A stretch of 64,000 nucleotides of DNA from the NCBI RefSeq assembly GCF_000953135.1, contig NZ_LN614827.1, positions 3,608,501 to 3,672,500 of the forward strand. Reading direction: 5' to 3'. The position numbers and the translations under genes are program-made. The DNA is from Legionella fallonii LLAP-10. GTDB taxonomy: Bacteria > Pseudomonadota > Gammaproteobacteria > Legionellales > Legionellaceae. The notes beneath the pieces were generated by a model that saw nothing but the letters and a program-made list of their open reading frames with translations, did not search any database and was not told where the DNA came from. Shown here piece after piece: positions 1 to 9,772 of the stretch (its first letter is position 1; every line of letters starts with the position of its first letter).

Positions 1-1671
1 TCTCTGCAGGTTGAAAAAACCGGTGCCTTTTTTCAAACTTGGGCCTTTCTGTATGGAATCAACAGAGGTGGATATGGAAAAACTCTTATGAGTATTCATC
101 TCTGTGTCAAGGGCGCCTGCATCCTCAAGGAATTTGATGAAAGTATCCTCCAATGTTTTTGCTTTACACTCTTCTACTAAAGCAGCTGGCGGGCCGCTGG
201 CCAATACCCGTCCTTCATGCATCAAGGAAATTCTATCGCAGCGCTCGGCTTCATTCATAAAATGGGTAGAAATGAAAATAGTGACTTTATCATCTCGAGA
301 AAGTTCGATTATTGTTTGCCAAAACGCATCGCGCGCGATGGGGTCCACGCCCGAAGTCGGTTCGTCTAAAATCAATATCTCCGGACTATGGATCATGGCC
401 ACCGCTAAAGACAGCCTTTGGCGAACCCCCATAGGGAGAGATTCCGGAAGGCTATTTCTCTCTACATCAAGCCCAAAACGATGAATGATTTTATCCACTT
501 TTTCATTAACGTGCTCTTCCGCTATACCGAAAAGACGCGCATGCAGGATCAGGTTTTGCTTTACCGTGAGCTCTGAGTAAAGGGAGAATGACTGGGTCAT
601 ATAGCCAACGCGCTTGCGGGTTTCTATATCATTTGGATCCAGAGTGCGACCAAACAGCTTTGCTTCTCCTTCACTCTGAGGCAAAAGACCTGTCAACATC
701 TTCATTGTGGTTGTCTTCCCGCAACCATTAGATCCTAAAAAACCAAAGATCTCGCCCCGTTCTATCCGGAAGCTCACATGATCGACGGCAGTGAAATCAC
801 CGAACCTCATTGTTAAGTTGTGGGCCTCTATGGCAATATCGGAAATACCCTCCTTTTTTCTAGGTACAATAACAACCGGCTCATAATCTTTGAGCTCATC
901 GTCTGGAAGCATGGCGATAAAGGCATCTTCCATCGAGGAGGAACCTTTCCTTTCCAAAAACTCCGCAACCTTTCCTGTAAAAAGAATACGTCCCGCGTTC
1001 ATGGCTATTAGCCAGTCAAAACGCGCAGCCTCTTCCATATATGCAGTTGCAACTAAAACGCTCATGCCAGAATGCGATGCGCGAATGCTGTCTATAAGTT
1101 CCCAAAATTGACGACGAGATAGTGGATCCACTCCCGTAGTTGGTTCATCGAGGATCAATATATCGGGTTCATGAATCAACGCGCAGCAGATTCCTAGCTT
1201 TTGCTTCATACCGCCTGAAAGTTTGCCAGCAGGACGGTTTGCAAAAGGAGACAATCCAGTTGCCATCAAAAGGTCGTTGATACGCTGCTTTCGCTCTTCT
1301 AAGTTAAGGCCAAATAGACGCCCAAAAAAATCGACATTCTCGAAAACGGATAGGGTCGGATAGAGATTTTTGCCAAGCCCTTGGGGCATATAAGCGATTC
1401 TGGGACAGACCATCTCACGATGTCGCGTATCAGACATATCCCCTCCAAAAAGCTCGATCTTGCCCTTCTGGATTTTACGTGCACCGGCAATAAGTGATAA
1501 GAGGCTTGACTTTCCGACGCCATCCGAACCTATTATTCCAACGGTACATGCTGATGGAATATCAAGATCAACAGCGTCTAACGCAGTAACATTTCCATAA
1601 CGCAATGTAACTTCGCGTATCCGCGCAACGGACTGCATTGATGAGGATGAGGCATCGGCTTGAATACTCAT
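1..1671 (-). CDS. Double ABC-domain ATPase of an ABC-2 export system (RbbA/YhiH-like), partial at left edge
   Basis: The reading frame is open from an ATG at 1671 to the window edge (557 codons), so the C-terminus is missing. It carries two complete ABC cassettes. The first has Walker [10 protein letters not shown] near residue 46, signature [10 protein letters not shown] near 150, and Walker [13 protein letters not shown]. The second has Walker [10 protein letters not shown] near 310 and Walker [13 protein letters not shown] near 425. The last residues read FNLQR, where RbbA/YhiH-type proteins pass into their membrane domain, so a fused permease off the left edge is likely but not visible. 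The start overlaps the stop of the HlyD gene as ATGA, which indicates translational coupling. With the HlyD and TolC-like genes upstream it would power export across both membranes. The substrate is unknown. Confidence 0.88.
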   Translation of the reverse strand, partial: MSIQADASSSSMQSVARIREVTLRYGNVTALDAVDLDIPSACTVGIIGSDGVGKSSLLSLIAGARKIQKGKIELFGGDMSDTRHREMVCPRIAYMPQGLGKNLYPTLSVFENVDFFGRLFGLNLEERKQRINDLLMATGLSPFANRPAGKLSGGMKQKLGICCALIHEPDILILDEPTTGVDPLSRRQFWELIDSIRASHSGMSVLVATAYMEEAARFDWLIAMNAGRILFTGKVAEFLERKGSSSMEDAFIAMLPDDELKDYEPVVIVPRKKEGISDIAIEAHNLTMRFGDFTAVDHVSFRIERGEIFGFLGSNGCGKTTTMKMLTGLLPQSEGEAKLFGRTLDPNDIETRKRVGYMTQSFSLYSELTVKQNLILHARLFGIAEEHVNEKVDKIIHRFGLDVERNSLPESLPMGVRQRLSLAVAMIHSPEILILDEPTSGVDPIARDAFWQTIIELSRDDKVTIFISTHFMNEAERCDRISLMHEGRVLASGPPAALVEECKAKTLEDTFIKFLEDAGALDTEMNTHKSFSISTSVDSIQKGPSLKKGTGFFNLQR

Positions 1672-2795
1672 TTATTTACCTTAACATAACCGGGCCATGG
1701 TTTATTAGGATTAAGGCGTAGATAATCTGGCCATGGTTTTTGGGGATTAAGACGAATATAAGTCATTCCAGGCAATCCTGTTTTGACTAGGGCGATATGC
1801 TTTTGAAGAAGCTCTTTAGGAATCCTGGCTTTTATTCGGAACATGAGTTTTTCTCGTTCAGAAGTCGTTTCAACTGTTTTCGGGGTAAATTGAGCAACAT
1901 CTGAAATGAACGATATGTTTGCGGGAATGACATCTTGCGGTGCCGCATCGAGCACAATCCTCGCCTCTTCCCCAATTGCCACACGTCCTGCATATACTGT
2001 AGGAAGAAAGAAAGTCATATAGACATCACTTAGATCCACCAGGTTCAATACAGGAGAACCAGCAGACACTACTTCACCCGGCTGAGCCACTCGGTACTGT
2101 ACTCGTCCATCGCGTGGAGTTTTTAGCGCGCTGTCGTTTATATCTGCTTGCACGCGCTCGACTGAGCCTTTTGCTGTTGTAACAGCCGCTTCAGCTCCGA
2201 TAACTTCTCGTTCTGCCGTTACAATAGCTGCTTGGGCAGCTTCAACATGAGCAAAAGAAGCATTTTTTGCGGCAATTGCACTTTCATAAGCGGCCTTATT
2301 ATCATCAACTTCCTGCTTTGAAGTCGCACCTTCTAAAACAAGCTTAGAAGAGCGCCTCAACCTTTTCTTAGCGACTTCAAATTCAGCCTCTCTTTGTTTT
2401 AAAACAGCATCAGCAGAAACCTTTTCATTTTTTGATTGATTCAGCTTGCTTTGGTTTATTGCGACAGCACTTCGCGCCATAAGCAACTGACCTTTAGCTT
2501 CTTTGAGCCGCGCATCCAGGACATCGGTCTCCATTTGCACCAAAACCTGTCCGACTTTTACATAATCCCCTTCGTCCACAAAAATGTCCTTAACCTTTCC
2601 GGGCATTCGCGGAGCAATATTAATTTCAGTAGCCTCAATTCGACCATTTCCGCTGATAATATTTGCATTTTTACTTGTCAGATAGTTGTACCAAATAATA
2701 AAACCCACAATTACGATAACCAATATTCCTAGTATCTTTACCCACGTTTTTTTTTCTATAGTCATTAACCGTTTCTTTATTTCTTCTATAGTCAT
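1668..2795 (-). CDS. HlyD/YhiI-type membrane fusion protein
   Basis: A 375-residue periplasmic adaptor that would link the ABC ATPase to the outer membrane channel. An N-terminal membrane anchor (about residues 19-37) is followed by the biotinyl-lipoyl half motif ([18 protein letters not shown]), a long alpha-helical hairpin rich in Ala, Lys and Glu (about 80-215), and the second lipoyl half ([15 protein letters not shown]). Length and order fit the YhiI/YbhG adaptors. The start at 2795 has an AAGGAAAG ribosome site. A second in-frame ATG eleven codons on repeats the same MTIE sequence but lacks as good a site. The C-terminus carries a short tandem duplication (NPQKPWPDY then NPNKPWPGY). It lies 51 bases after the TolC-like gene, so the three genes look like one operon. 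Confidence 0.92.
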   Translation of the reverse strand: MTIEEIKKRLMTIEKKTWVKILGILVIVIVGFIIWYNYLTSKNANIISGNGRIEATEINIAPRMPGKVKDIFVDEGDYVKVGQVLVQMETDVLDARLKEAKGQLLMARSAVAINQSKLNQSKNEKVSADAVLKQREAEFEVAKKRLRRSSKLVLEGATSKQEVDDNKAAYESAIAAKNASFAHVEAAQAAIVTAEREVIGAEAAVTTAKGSVERVQADINDSALKTPRDGRVQYRVAQPGEVVSAGSPVLNLVDLSDVYMTFFLPTVYAGRVAIGEEARIVLDAAPQDVIPANISFISDVAQFTPKTVETTSEREKLMFRIKARIPKELLQKHIALVKTGLPGMTYIRLNPQKPWPDYLRLNPNKPWPGYVKVNK

Positions 2796-2846
2796 TATCT
2801 TTCCTTATTTAAGCATCCCGGCGACAAACTGATAGACTAGTTCTGA

Positions 2847-4262
2847 TTATCTACGGTATCCTCCGCCTAATGCAGCATATAAGTTAATTCGGCTGGCAAG
2901 AAGGGCGTATCGTGTTTGCACAAGAGCTTGCTCAGCAGAGAACTTGTCTCGCTCAGCATCAAGAACTTCAAGATATGGCGAAGTACCCACTTGGTATCTA
3001 GACCATGCCAAACGCGTGCGCTCCCTTTGTGAAGCTAATGCTTTATTTTGAACAATAATTTGTTTTATCAGCCATGTACGATTAGCTAGTGCATCAGCAA
3101 CTTCGCGAAAAGCAACTTGTATTCTATGTTCATATTCTGCAACCGCTAGATTTCGGCGTGATTTTGCAAGGCCAAGATCAGACATGTTTCTTCCCCAATC
3201 AAATATCGGAAGGGTGATATTTGGAAAATAAGCCCATATTTTAGTTCCTGGGCTAAACAAGTTGCTCAGTTCATTGCTGGCTGTACCGTATGCACCCGTC
3301 AGCGTAATCCTGGGGAAAAAAGCTGCCCTCGCCGCGCCAATGTTTGCATTGGCTGCTTTTAATCTATGTTCAGCGGCAATCACATCGGGTCGGTTGTACA
3401 ATAATTCTGAAGGTAGTCCAGAAGAAATCCTTTTTGTATAATAGGGTTCAACCAAAGAAAGTCTCCCCTGATTGACAGGTATCTGAGTCCCCACAAGAAG
3501 GGTCATCGCATTCCAATTCAACTCACGCTTACGCTCAAGTACAGTGAGATCTGAATTCGCCTGCTGCAAAAGTGTTTCTGCTTGAACTACTTCAAACTTT
3601 GATGAAGAGCCTTCTTCGAAGCGTCGTTTCATTAGATGATATGATTCTTTACGACTCTTAATGGTTTTTAGGGTGATACGAATCAAATCGCTCAGCTCAC
3701 GCTCTGTTAGATAGGTGGTGGCGACTTGCTCTATCAGGCTTATGAACGTGGCATGTTCTGCTTCTTCCGTCGCTAAATAATTTTCTAACGCCGCATCCTT
3801 CAAATTTCTAAGGCGCCCCCAAAAATCGACCTCCCACGAACTCAAACTAAGAGCACCCAAATAAGCTGAAAAAACAAATGGATTTACATTGGGTACCAAA
3901 TTACCTGGCAACCCGACTCTAAGGCTTGGAGCATTTGCATTCAGAGTGGGAAACAAATCAGCCTTTTGTAAGCCATACATCGCTCTTGCTTCGCCCATCC
4001 GTTCTATAGCTGTTCTCAAATCCCGATTATTTTTTAACGACAACTCGATCAATTGTTTTAGAGCTGGGTCAGTGAAGAAATTTTGCCAGTCAAGCTGTTG
4101 GATGTTCGTGCATTTCTGCTGACATGTTCCTCTAGGGTATTTTTCTGCGACAGGTATGGAAGGCCTTATATATTTAGGAGCAAATGAACACCCGAATAGC
4201 ATTACAGAAATGCAGAAGAATAGGCATGTTTGAGATAAAGATTGAATAGCTTTTGAAAGCAT
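2847..4262 (-). CDS. Outer membrane efflux lipoprotein, NodT/OprM (TolC) family
   Basis: A 471-residue outer membrane channel and the first gene of the efflux operon. The N-terminus is a lipoprotein signal with lipobox LFGC (Cys 25), followed by the family start FAPKYIRPSIPV. The body has the two-fold repeated structure of outer membrane factors: a first half with WQNFFTDPALKQLIELSL and NNRDLRTAIERM, and a second half with SSGLPSELLYNRPDVIAAEHRL and ARAAFFPRITLTGAYG. These are typical of NodT-type RND or ABC partners such as CusC and OprM. A GAGAGG ribosome site precedes the start. The exported compound cannot be read from the sequence. Confidence 0.93.
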   Translation of the reverse strand: MLSKAIQSLSQTCLFFCISVMLFGCSFAPKYIRPSIPVAEKYPRGTCQQKCTNIQQLDWQNFFTDPALKQLIELSLKNNRDLRTAIERMGEARAMYGLQKADLFPTLNANAPSLRVGLPGNLVPNVNPFVFSAYLGALSLSSWEVDFWGRLRNLKDAALENYLATEEAEHATFISLIEQVATTYLTERELSDLIRITLKTIKSRKESYHLMKRRFEEGSSSKFEVVQAETLLQQANSDLTVLERKRELNWNAMTLLVGTQIPVNQGRLSLVEPYYTKRISSGLPSELLYNRPDVIAAEHRLKAANANIGAARAAFFPRITLTGAYGTASNELSNLFSPGTKIWAYFPNITLPIFDWGRNMSDLGLAKSRRNLAVAEYEHRIQVAFREVADALANRTWLIKQIIVQNKALASQRERTRLAWSRYQVGTSPYLEVLDAERDKFSAEQALVQTRYALLASRINLYAALGGGYRR

Positions 4263-4393
4263 CCATGCCTCTCAGTCAATAATCAAAGCGTCAAAACGAG
4301 TGGTTCACGTTACAACACTCATAGGAAGCAAGTCAAGATAACCGGGCAAGGGCATCAAAGTTTAAACTCCTAGGGGTAGTTTTTGAGAGGAAC

Positions 4394-5731
4394 CTAAGGA
4401 ACTGACCGACTAGAGTCTAACTTCGCTGAAAAAAACAATTTGTATATTAAAAGCGTAAAAATACCCGTTAGGGCACAAAAAATACTCGCTAGCAGTATAC
4501 CCAATCGAGCTGAATTAATAAGATTTTCATTGAACGCTAAATTAGCTATAAAAATAGCCATTGTAAATCCGATGCCAGTCAATATACTGCCGCAAGTTAA
4601 CAATATCCAGTTAAGATCTTTGGGTCTCTTCGCTAACCCAAGGAACTCAGCGATAAAGCTAAAACCCAAAACCCCTATAGGTTTTCCCAGAATGAATCCT
4701 AAAAATATAGCTAAGGTAACTTCATTAGTAAAATCAGAAAAAGATATGAGCACTCCTGCATTAGCTAGTGCAAATAAAGGCAATATTAGATACCCAATCC
4801 ATGGGTGTAATAAAATTTCCAGTCGCTCAATCGGTGACAGGGTTTCACGAATAGCTAATTCAGCTATGTGTAATGCCTTGCGATCCTCTGTATCTCCACT
4901 CCAATGCTCTCCTGGTGGATAAGAAACCATATGCTTTAAAATTTTGTGCAATCGTTTATCATTTATCCATGTATCAGTAGGGGTCATTAATCCAAGGATA
5001 ACGCCAGTAATGGTGGGATGAATGCCTGATGCATCAACTGAAATCCATATGAGGATTCCCCCCAAAAAAAATACAATTATACTGCGAATCCCTAATTTTC
5101 CCATTAGATACACGAGAACAAACCCTATTACTGATGTCACCAGTGCCGTCCAAGAAATCCCATCACTATAACCAATAGTAACAACCAGGATTGCGCCAAT
5201 GTCATCAATAATAGCCAATGACAACATGAACATCCGAAGACTTTGAGGAATATGTTTACTAAATAATGCTAAGCATCCAATCACAAAGGCAGTATCTGTC
5301 GCCATAACAGTACCCCACCCATTCTGTCCTGGTCCACCTGATTGGAGTAAGAGGTAACATAAAGCAGGTACAAGCATTCCACCCAAAGCCGCGATAATAG
5401 GAAGAGCAGCTATTTTAGGCTGACGTAACTCGCCAAATACCAATTCTCTCTTTAGTTCTAACGACACAAAAAAGAAAAATAAGGTCATTAACCCATCATT
5501 TATCCAATCATGGATTGGACGAGAAAATTCAATATTTCCCAAGCGAATGCCTAAGGATATGTCCCAAATGGATAAAAAAGATTCTGACCAAGAGGAGTTG
5601 GCCATAATTAGTGAGATAACAGTGGACAATAATAGTAAGCCGGCTGTACTTGTCTCAATACGAATAAATCGATCTAATGGTTTAGATATCCAATGGATGG
5701 GCTCTTTAGGTAATTGTGGATTTAATGGCAC
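4394..5731 (-). CDS. nhaA: Na+/H+ antiporter NhaA
   Basis: A 445-residue inner membrane antiporter that exchanges cytoplasmic Na+ (or Li+) for external protons. The NhaA family landmarks are present: NDGLMTLFFFFVSLELKRE in the first third, the transport-site segment GTVMATDTAFVIGCLAL, and the adjacent aspartate pair in LAIIDDIGAI that matches Asp163/Asp164 of the E. coli protein. About twelve hydrophobic segments are visible. It probably starts at a GTG (5731) preceded by AAGGA eight bases upstream. It is about 50 residues longer than E. coli NhaA because of its tails. The gene stands alone, 131 bases upstream of the efflux operon on the same strand. Confidence 0.95.
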   Translation of the reverse strand: MPLNPQLPKEPIHWISKPLDRFIRIETSTAGLLLLSTVISLIMANSSWSESFLSIWDISLGIRLGNIEFSRPIHDWINDGLMTLFFFFVSLELKRELVFGELRQPKIAALPIIAALGGMLVPALCYLLLQSGGPGQNGWGTVMATDTAFVIGCLALFSKHIPQSLRMFMLSLAIIDDIGAILVVTIGYSDGISWTALVTSVIGFVLVYLMGKLGIRSIIVFFLGGILIWISVDASGIHPTITGVILGLMTPTDTWINDKRLHKILKHMVSYPPGEHWSGDTEDRKALHIAELAIRETLSPIERLEILLHPWIGYLILPLFALANAGVLISFSDFTNEVTLAIFLGFILGKPIGVLGFSFIAEFLGLAKRPKDLNWILLTCGSILTGIGFTMAIFIANLAFNENLINSARLGILLASIFCALTGIFTLLIYKLFFSAKLDSSRSVP

Positions 5732-5829
5732 TCAGTCATCCTTAACTAAAAAGTAAACTCCCAATATCTCTCGATATGCTTTTATAAAGCATAATCCAAC
5801 AAAGAAGAATGTGTTTTTGATTATGCTGG

Positions 5830-5925
5830 TTACTCAGCAGTGTCTTGTAATAATTTATACACCGTCGATCTTCCAACCTCAACTTGTTTTGCAATTTCTG
5901 CTGCATTTATACTAACAATATATAG
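5830..5925 (-). pseudogene. C-terminal remnant of a serine recombinase/resolvase
   Basis: Reading the minus strand, the last 31 codons before a TAA end in NAAEIAKQVEVGRSTVYKLL. This is the DNA-binding helix-turn-helix that ends Tn3-type resolvases and Hin-type invertases. No catalytic serine domain is found upstream in any frame, and the following small gene occupies that space. It is a scar of a mobile element, not a working gene. Confidence 0.7.
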
Positions 5926-5951
5926 CGAAATATAGCGGTACTTCCAATAGA

Positions 5952-6287
5952 CTATCTTCTCCTATTAGTTTGATTTCCACCTTCATTATCCATAGCTTGT
6001 TTTGCTTCATTCTCTTCCTTTTCCTGTGTTTGGACTGCTTCTTCGGAGTGATAAGAATGGGACTCATCACAAATAGGACAGGATGGTTGCTTTGATGAGC
6101 AAACATAACAACAAAATTTATTAAACAGACATAAAATAACACCTGCAGCAAATAAAGCGACTATTCCAAGACCATTGCCAGTAGAGATAGTTAATCCGGT
6201 TGCAATAGCCAATAAAATAACACCTAATACTTCAAAGCGCAGTGTCCAGAGACAAGTGCTCATTTTCGAACATTCCCTTTTTCTCAT
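5952..6287 (-). CDS. Small membrane protein of unknown function, Cys-rich
   Basis: A 111-residue protein I do not recognise. Two hydrophobic segments (about residues 17-36 and 41-57) are followed by a cluster of cysteines (FCCYVCSSKQPSCPICDES), which could form a small metal site or disulfides, and then by a very charged, probably disordered tail rich in Glu, Gln and Asn. An AGGAGT ribosome site six bases before the start supports translation from the first ATG. It sits between a resolvase scar and other element debris, so it may be transferred DNA. Confidence 0.6.
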   Translation of the reverse strand: MRKRECSKMSTCLWTLRFEVLGVILLAIATGLTISTGNGLGIVALFAAGVILCLFNKFCCYVCSSKQPSCPICDESHSYHSEEAVQTQEKEENEAKQAMDNEGGNQTNRRR

Positions 6288-6382
6288 GGTATTACTCCTA
6301 TATTATTGATGCACGGATGCCACTGAAAAAAATATCTTTCATTAATTCTAGACTACTCTTTTACTATTCATGACCTTGTGTT

Positions 6383-6397
6383 TATTAGGGGGCGTCC
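6383..6397. repeat. 15-bp GC-rich sequence, inverted copy at 11404-11418
   Basis: TATTAGGGGGCGTCC here and its exact reverse complement at 11404-11418 point towards each other across about 5 kb. The G-run start resembles the ends of Tn3-type transposons. A 15-bp match can occur by chance in a window this size, so this is only suggestive. In the minus strand the region 6350-6500 is also open for about 47 codons without a recognisable product. Confidence 0.35.
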
Positions 6398-6508
6398 CTG
6401 AAGTAAAAACAGGTATATTTGATAGCGAGCGTTCTTTGATTGTAACCAATGGCACATCCACATTGACGCGGTCAGTTTTACTTGACCACATCAATTTGAA
6501 TATGATTT

Positions 6509-6539
6509 TGTGTCACTCCACATGAATTATAGTGACACA
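6509..6539. repeat. Inverted repeat (hairpin) downstream of the 57-residue membrane protein
   Basis: TGTGTCACT and AGTGACACA form perfect 9-bp arms around a 13-base loop, just past the stop of the minus-strand gene at 6563. There is no T-run, so a classical terminator is not supported. It may be part of an insertion-sequence end. Confidence 0.45.
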
Positions 6540-6562
6540 TGGAAATCAGATAACTTCAGTCT

Positions 6563-6736
6563 TCAGTGAACTATAGGACCGAATACTTTCCAGCCAAGTA
6601 TAGCTAACAAGAGGAATAACATTACATTACCGCCGACAATGCCGTAGTTGCCACGTGAAAAATCAGAACGGTGCCAATAAAAGCCAAAAAGTAGCCAAAT
6701 AATCATAATAATCCAAAACAACAATCCAATAGGCAT
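6563..6736 (-). CDS. Short two-helix membrane protein (57 aa)
   Basis: A short reading frame with a strong AAAGGAGA ribosome site five bases before the ATG. The protein starts MPIGLLFWIIMIIWLLFGFYW, has a polar middle (HRSDFSRGNYGIVGG), and ends in a second hydrophobic helix (VMLFLLLAILGWKVFGPIVH). The aromatic first helix, polar glycine loop and second helix make a plausible inner membrane hairpin. I do not recognise a family. It lies 234 bases from another tiny membrane gene on the opposite strand, and both may belong to an envelope-stress set. Confidence 0.65.
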   Translation of the reverse strand: MPIGLLFWIIMIIWLLFGFYWHRSDFSRGNYGIVGGNVMLFLLLAILGWKVFGPIVH

Positions 6737-6970
6737 TTTGCTCTCCTTTTTCCTAAACCAACGCCCCTCTATGGTTTATTCTTAAACAGACAAATAATGT
6801 GTGACATTTGTTCTGTTTTCCGGGTAAAAATTAAATTAATTGAACAATTTAAGTATAGTTTAGTTTTAGCTAAAGTGGGATTCATACTCGTAAATTGAAA
6901 GATGCTTTGAGCAAACCTAAGGCATTAATACTATAGTTACTATATACATGCAGTTTCAAGGAGAACAATC

Positions 6971-7132
6971 ATGCTTGGTACAATATTACTTGTTGTTTTA
7001 ATACTAGTTTTAATTGGTGCCTTACCAAGATGGGGTCATAGTAGAGAATGGGGTTATGGACCGACAGGAATAATAGGGCTTATTTTAATAATTTATTTAA
7101 TATTATATTTGATAGGTCGTGTACCTTTTTAG
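6971..7132 (+). CDS. DUF3309 family small membrane protein (53 aa)
   Basis: A 53-residue protein with the characteristic pattern of DUF3309: first helix MLGTILLVVLILVLIGALP, conserved polar linker WGHSREWGYGPTG, and a second helix ending LIGRVPF. An AAGGAGA ribosome site lies seven bases upstream. A possible promoter (TTGAGC, 16-base spacer, TACTAT) lies about 40 bases before the start. Members of this family are small membrane proteins of unknown function found in many proteobacteria. It is shorter than most gene callers keep. Confidence 0.8.
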   Translation: MLGTILLVVLILVLIGALPRWGHSREWGYGPTGIIGLILIIYLILYLIGRVPF

Positions 7133-7250
7133 GCTTTTAAACTCAAGAAACGAAAGTAAACGTAGCCTTGATGCAGCGCAGCGAAATCAAAGACGTGAAA
7201 AACCAAGCAATTTGAGGTGGCTCTCTGAAGGCTATGTTAGCACCCACCAT

Positions 7251-8633
7251 TTAATGAGTTATGTTTTTTCCTCGTCTAGGCTGACTAAACTTACTCTCCT
7301 TGCCCTCAAGTTCTGTCAATACAGTTTTGACTTCATTCAAAAAATCATGTGCCAGAGTTAAACTTATATTTTCCTTAATGACAATGCGCAACGCTTCAAC
7401 ATTTTGTGCGTTCGCAGGCAGGGTATAGGCAGGGACGATCCATCCTCGAGTACGCAATTCTCTTGAAATATCAAAAACGGAGTAATGACTATTATCTTTG
7501 AGGGAAACACTCACAACAGGCTCCATGCGGCGGGTACCGAGCAAGACAAACTTGCCTGTACTAAGCAAACCCTCGAGTACAAAGTCACTTACCTCCATCA
7601 TGTTATTAATAATTTTTTGATAGCCTATTTTTCCCAAACGAAGAAAATTATAATATTGGGCAACAATCATGGAACAACCATTAGAAAAATTAAGCGTATA
7701 AGTAGGCATATTGCCACCCAAGTAGTTAACATCAAAAATCAAATCCGAGGGCACTACAGACTCATCCCTGAAAATAAGCCAGCCTATACCTGGATATACC
7801 AAACCATATTTGTGCCCCGAAAGGTTAATTGATTTTACTTGCTCAAGACGGAAGTCCCAATTGATGCCATCATCAATAAACATCGATATAAAACCACCAC
7901 TCGCAGCATCCACATGCAATGGGATATCCAAACTTTTTTCCTTTTTTATACGGACAAGTAAAGCATTTATTTCTTCAATTTCGTCATATTCTCCCGTAAA
8001 TGTAGTACCAAGAACAGCAGCAACACAAATCGTATTTTCATCAATAAGAGGCTCGACATCTTTTGCTGTAATCACATATTTCCCTTCTTGCAGAGGAATA
8101 ATTCTTGGTTCTACATCAAAATAACGGGCAAACTTATCCCAACATATTTGCACATCAGCGCCAATTATGATGTTAGGCTGTGAGCTATCCATACCAGCCG
8201 CTTTTTGCTTATTACGCCAGCTAAATTTATGGGCAAGGCCGGCAAGCATGATTGCTTCAGAAGAGCCAACGGTTGCGGTTCCAGCATAATTGTCCGATTT
8301 TTTTACATTGAGTAAATCAGCCAGGATATGCACACAACGTTCATGAATTTTTTCAATACGCGGGTATTCATCATGATCTATAAAATTCTTGTTGATACAC
8401 TGCATAATAAGCTCATCTGCTTCAGGCTCCATCCATGTTGTAACAAAACTAGCCAAATTTAAAATGGGTATACCATCTGCTTTTAACTCATCTTGAATTA
8501 ACTGCTTAGCCACACGTGAAGGCATTCCGAATTCATTAAATTTTGTCAATATGAAATCATGGAGATCATAACGGCTTGCATAGATTGAAACTGATCTAGA
8601 GCTCTCTTTTGATTTATTTTTTTTCCTGATCAT
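7251..8633 (-). CDS. gadB: Glutamate decarboxylase (PLP-dependent)
   Basis: A 460-residue enzyme close in length to E. coli GadB (466). It would convert glutamate to 4-aminobutyrate, consuming a cytoplasmic proton. Group II decarboxylase motifs are clear: GTATVGSSEAIMLAG (cofactor phosphate site), HVDAASGGF (Asp that pairs with the PLP ring), and NLSGHKYGLVYPG with the Schiff-base Lys near residue 272. The last residues (NITH) keep a terminal histidine, as in E. coli GadB, where it closes the site at neutral pH. No GadC glutamate/GABA antiporter is in the window. A flavin-reductase-like gene lies 63 bases upstream on the same strand and may be co-transcribed. Confidence 0.94.
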   Translation of the reverse strand: MIRKKNKSKESSRSVSIYASRYDLHDFILTKFNEFGMPSRVAKQLIQDELKADGIPILNLASFVTTWMEPEADELIMQCINKNFIDHDEYPRIEKIHERCVHILADLLNVKKSDNYAGTATVGSSEAIMLAGLAHKFSWRNKQKAAGMDSSQPNIIIGADVQICWDKFARYFDVEPRIIPLQEGKYVITAKDVEPLIDENTICVAAVLGTTFTGEYDEIEEINALLVRIKKEKSLDIPLHVDAASGGFISMFIDDGINWDFRLEQVKSINLSGHKYGLVYPGIGWLIFRDESVVPSDLIFDVNYLGGNMPTYTLNFSNGCSMIVAQYYNFLRLGKIGYQKIINNMMEVSDFVLEGLLSTGKFVLLGTRRMEPVVSVSLKDNSHYSVFDISRELRTRGWIVPAYTLPANAQNVEALRIVIKENISLTLAHDFLNEVKTVLTELEGKESKFSQPRRGKNITH

Positions 8634-8696
8634 GTTGGATTATCTCCATTATTAAGCAGCCCCAAGGCCAGGATAACTGCTTCCTGAAACAATAAA

Positions 8697-9233
8697 CTAC
8701 TTCATGTTAGATCGAAGCTTGATTGTTTTACCAGCCACCATGAAACGACCTCTCCCAAGATGATGAATTGTACTTGGATTCTTCCTGGATGGAGTAATCC
8801 ATGCCGTTAAGGCTTCAAGAATAAAAAAACCATATTGAGGCACCATCTCCATGTTAATCACTTTGCATTCGATGTTCGCATAACATTCGCTAATAAGAGG
8901 AGCTTTCACAAGAGAAGCGGTAATTGGTGTTAAATTAAACAGATTGAACTTATCTATTTTTTCTCCAGAGGTATTTCCACACCCCACCACTTGTTCTGCG
9001 ATTTCTACGGTTGGTATATTGATTACGCATTCTTTGGTTGTTTTCAAGATGTCGAAAGTATAATCCTTGTCGCTAATGACACAACCTATTATCGGTGGCT
9101 CAAACTCCATCATAGTATGCCATGACATTGTCATTACATTAGCTTTTCCGCATAAGGAGGTCGTGAGCAACACGACTGGCCCTGGCTCCAGAAGACAATA
9201 TACTTCAGATAAAGGTAAAGGTTTTTTTCTCAT
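8697..9233 (-). CDS. Flavin reductase-like (FMN-binding split barrel) protein
   Basis: A 178-residue protein of the flavin reductase-like domain family. It begins with the typical strand LEPGPVVLLTTSLCGKANVMTMSW, followed by MEFEPPIIGCVIS and the ECVINIPTVEIAEQVVGCGNTSG region that frames the FMN site. Homologues bind FMN and either reduce it with NAD(P)H or act as flavin-dependent oxidoreductases. The physiological substrate cannot be inferred. The gene precedes glutamate decarboxylase by 63 bases on the same strand. A GAGAGAG ribosome site precedes the ATG. Confidence 0.85.
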   Translation of the reverse strand: MRKKPLPLSEVYCLLEPGPVVLLTTSLCGKANVMTMSWHTMMEFEPPIIGCVISDKDYTFDILKTTKECVINIPTVEIAEQVVGCGNTSGEKIDKFNLFNLTPITASLVKAPLISECYANIECKVINMEMVPQYGFFILEALTAWITPSRKNPSTIHHLGRGRFMVAGKTIKLRSNMK

Positions 9234-9772
9234 GTAACTCTCTCTTTTCTAAGCAAGAATTTCAGGTAGCTTAAGCGATAGCGTAATCAAGCTTGTTTAT
9301 TTTGCTCCATTGATTAACATTCTCTAATCCTCCCATCCAGGGAATAGAAAAGATGGAGTTTGATAAATTTTGTCATTTAGCTCCGAGAGCCATTTAGTTA
9401 TGTAATGATCTTTATCAAAAAACTGAAATCCATCATAATTAACATAGCCGGTGTTTCAGGATAGAACCAAAAGGCTTGCCCCCTTATTTAGCTAGCGTAT
9501 TCCTTATAAAACTAGAAATGAGGCCCATCAGTTCTATTCGATTACATTGAAGTATTTTACAATCGGCAATGTATCATTCAACTTTAGGGTTTCAGCCCCC
9601 TAACGCTTGTTGTTCTATTCTCAATCTAAAGGATCACTTAAAAGTGAAATGGAAATTGAGTCCATTGCGGATTTTGGAGTTCCTACTGCATTACAGGTCA
9701 ATTCATTTAGCAAGACATTAAATTAGCTATTATTTCGGGAGATTTGCGCAAAATCCCCCGAATGAAGCAAGA
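9234..9772. other. Intergenic stretch with a gene remnant and a hairpin
   Basis: This 539-base gap holds no intact gene. It contains a 43-codon open tail on the minus strand (9324-9455) and a hairpin at 9736-9760 just after the YceI stop (CGGGAGATTT, GCGC-type loop, AAATCCCCCG). The hairpin lacks a T-run in the direction of YceI transcription. Confidence 0.6.
9324..9455 (-). pseudogene. Possible C-terminal gene remnant
   Basis: A frame closed upstream by TGA reads NTGYVNYDGFQFFDKDHYI, then TKWLSELNDKIYQTPSFLF, and PGWED before a TAG. Its amino-acid make-up looks like a real protein end and not random translation, but there is no start and I do not recognise the family. Confidence 0.3.

Noticed and set aside
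104..484. Plus-strand open frame of 126 codons
   Set aside because: It lies antisense inside the double ABC ATPase, whose Walker and signature motifs are clear on the minus strand.
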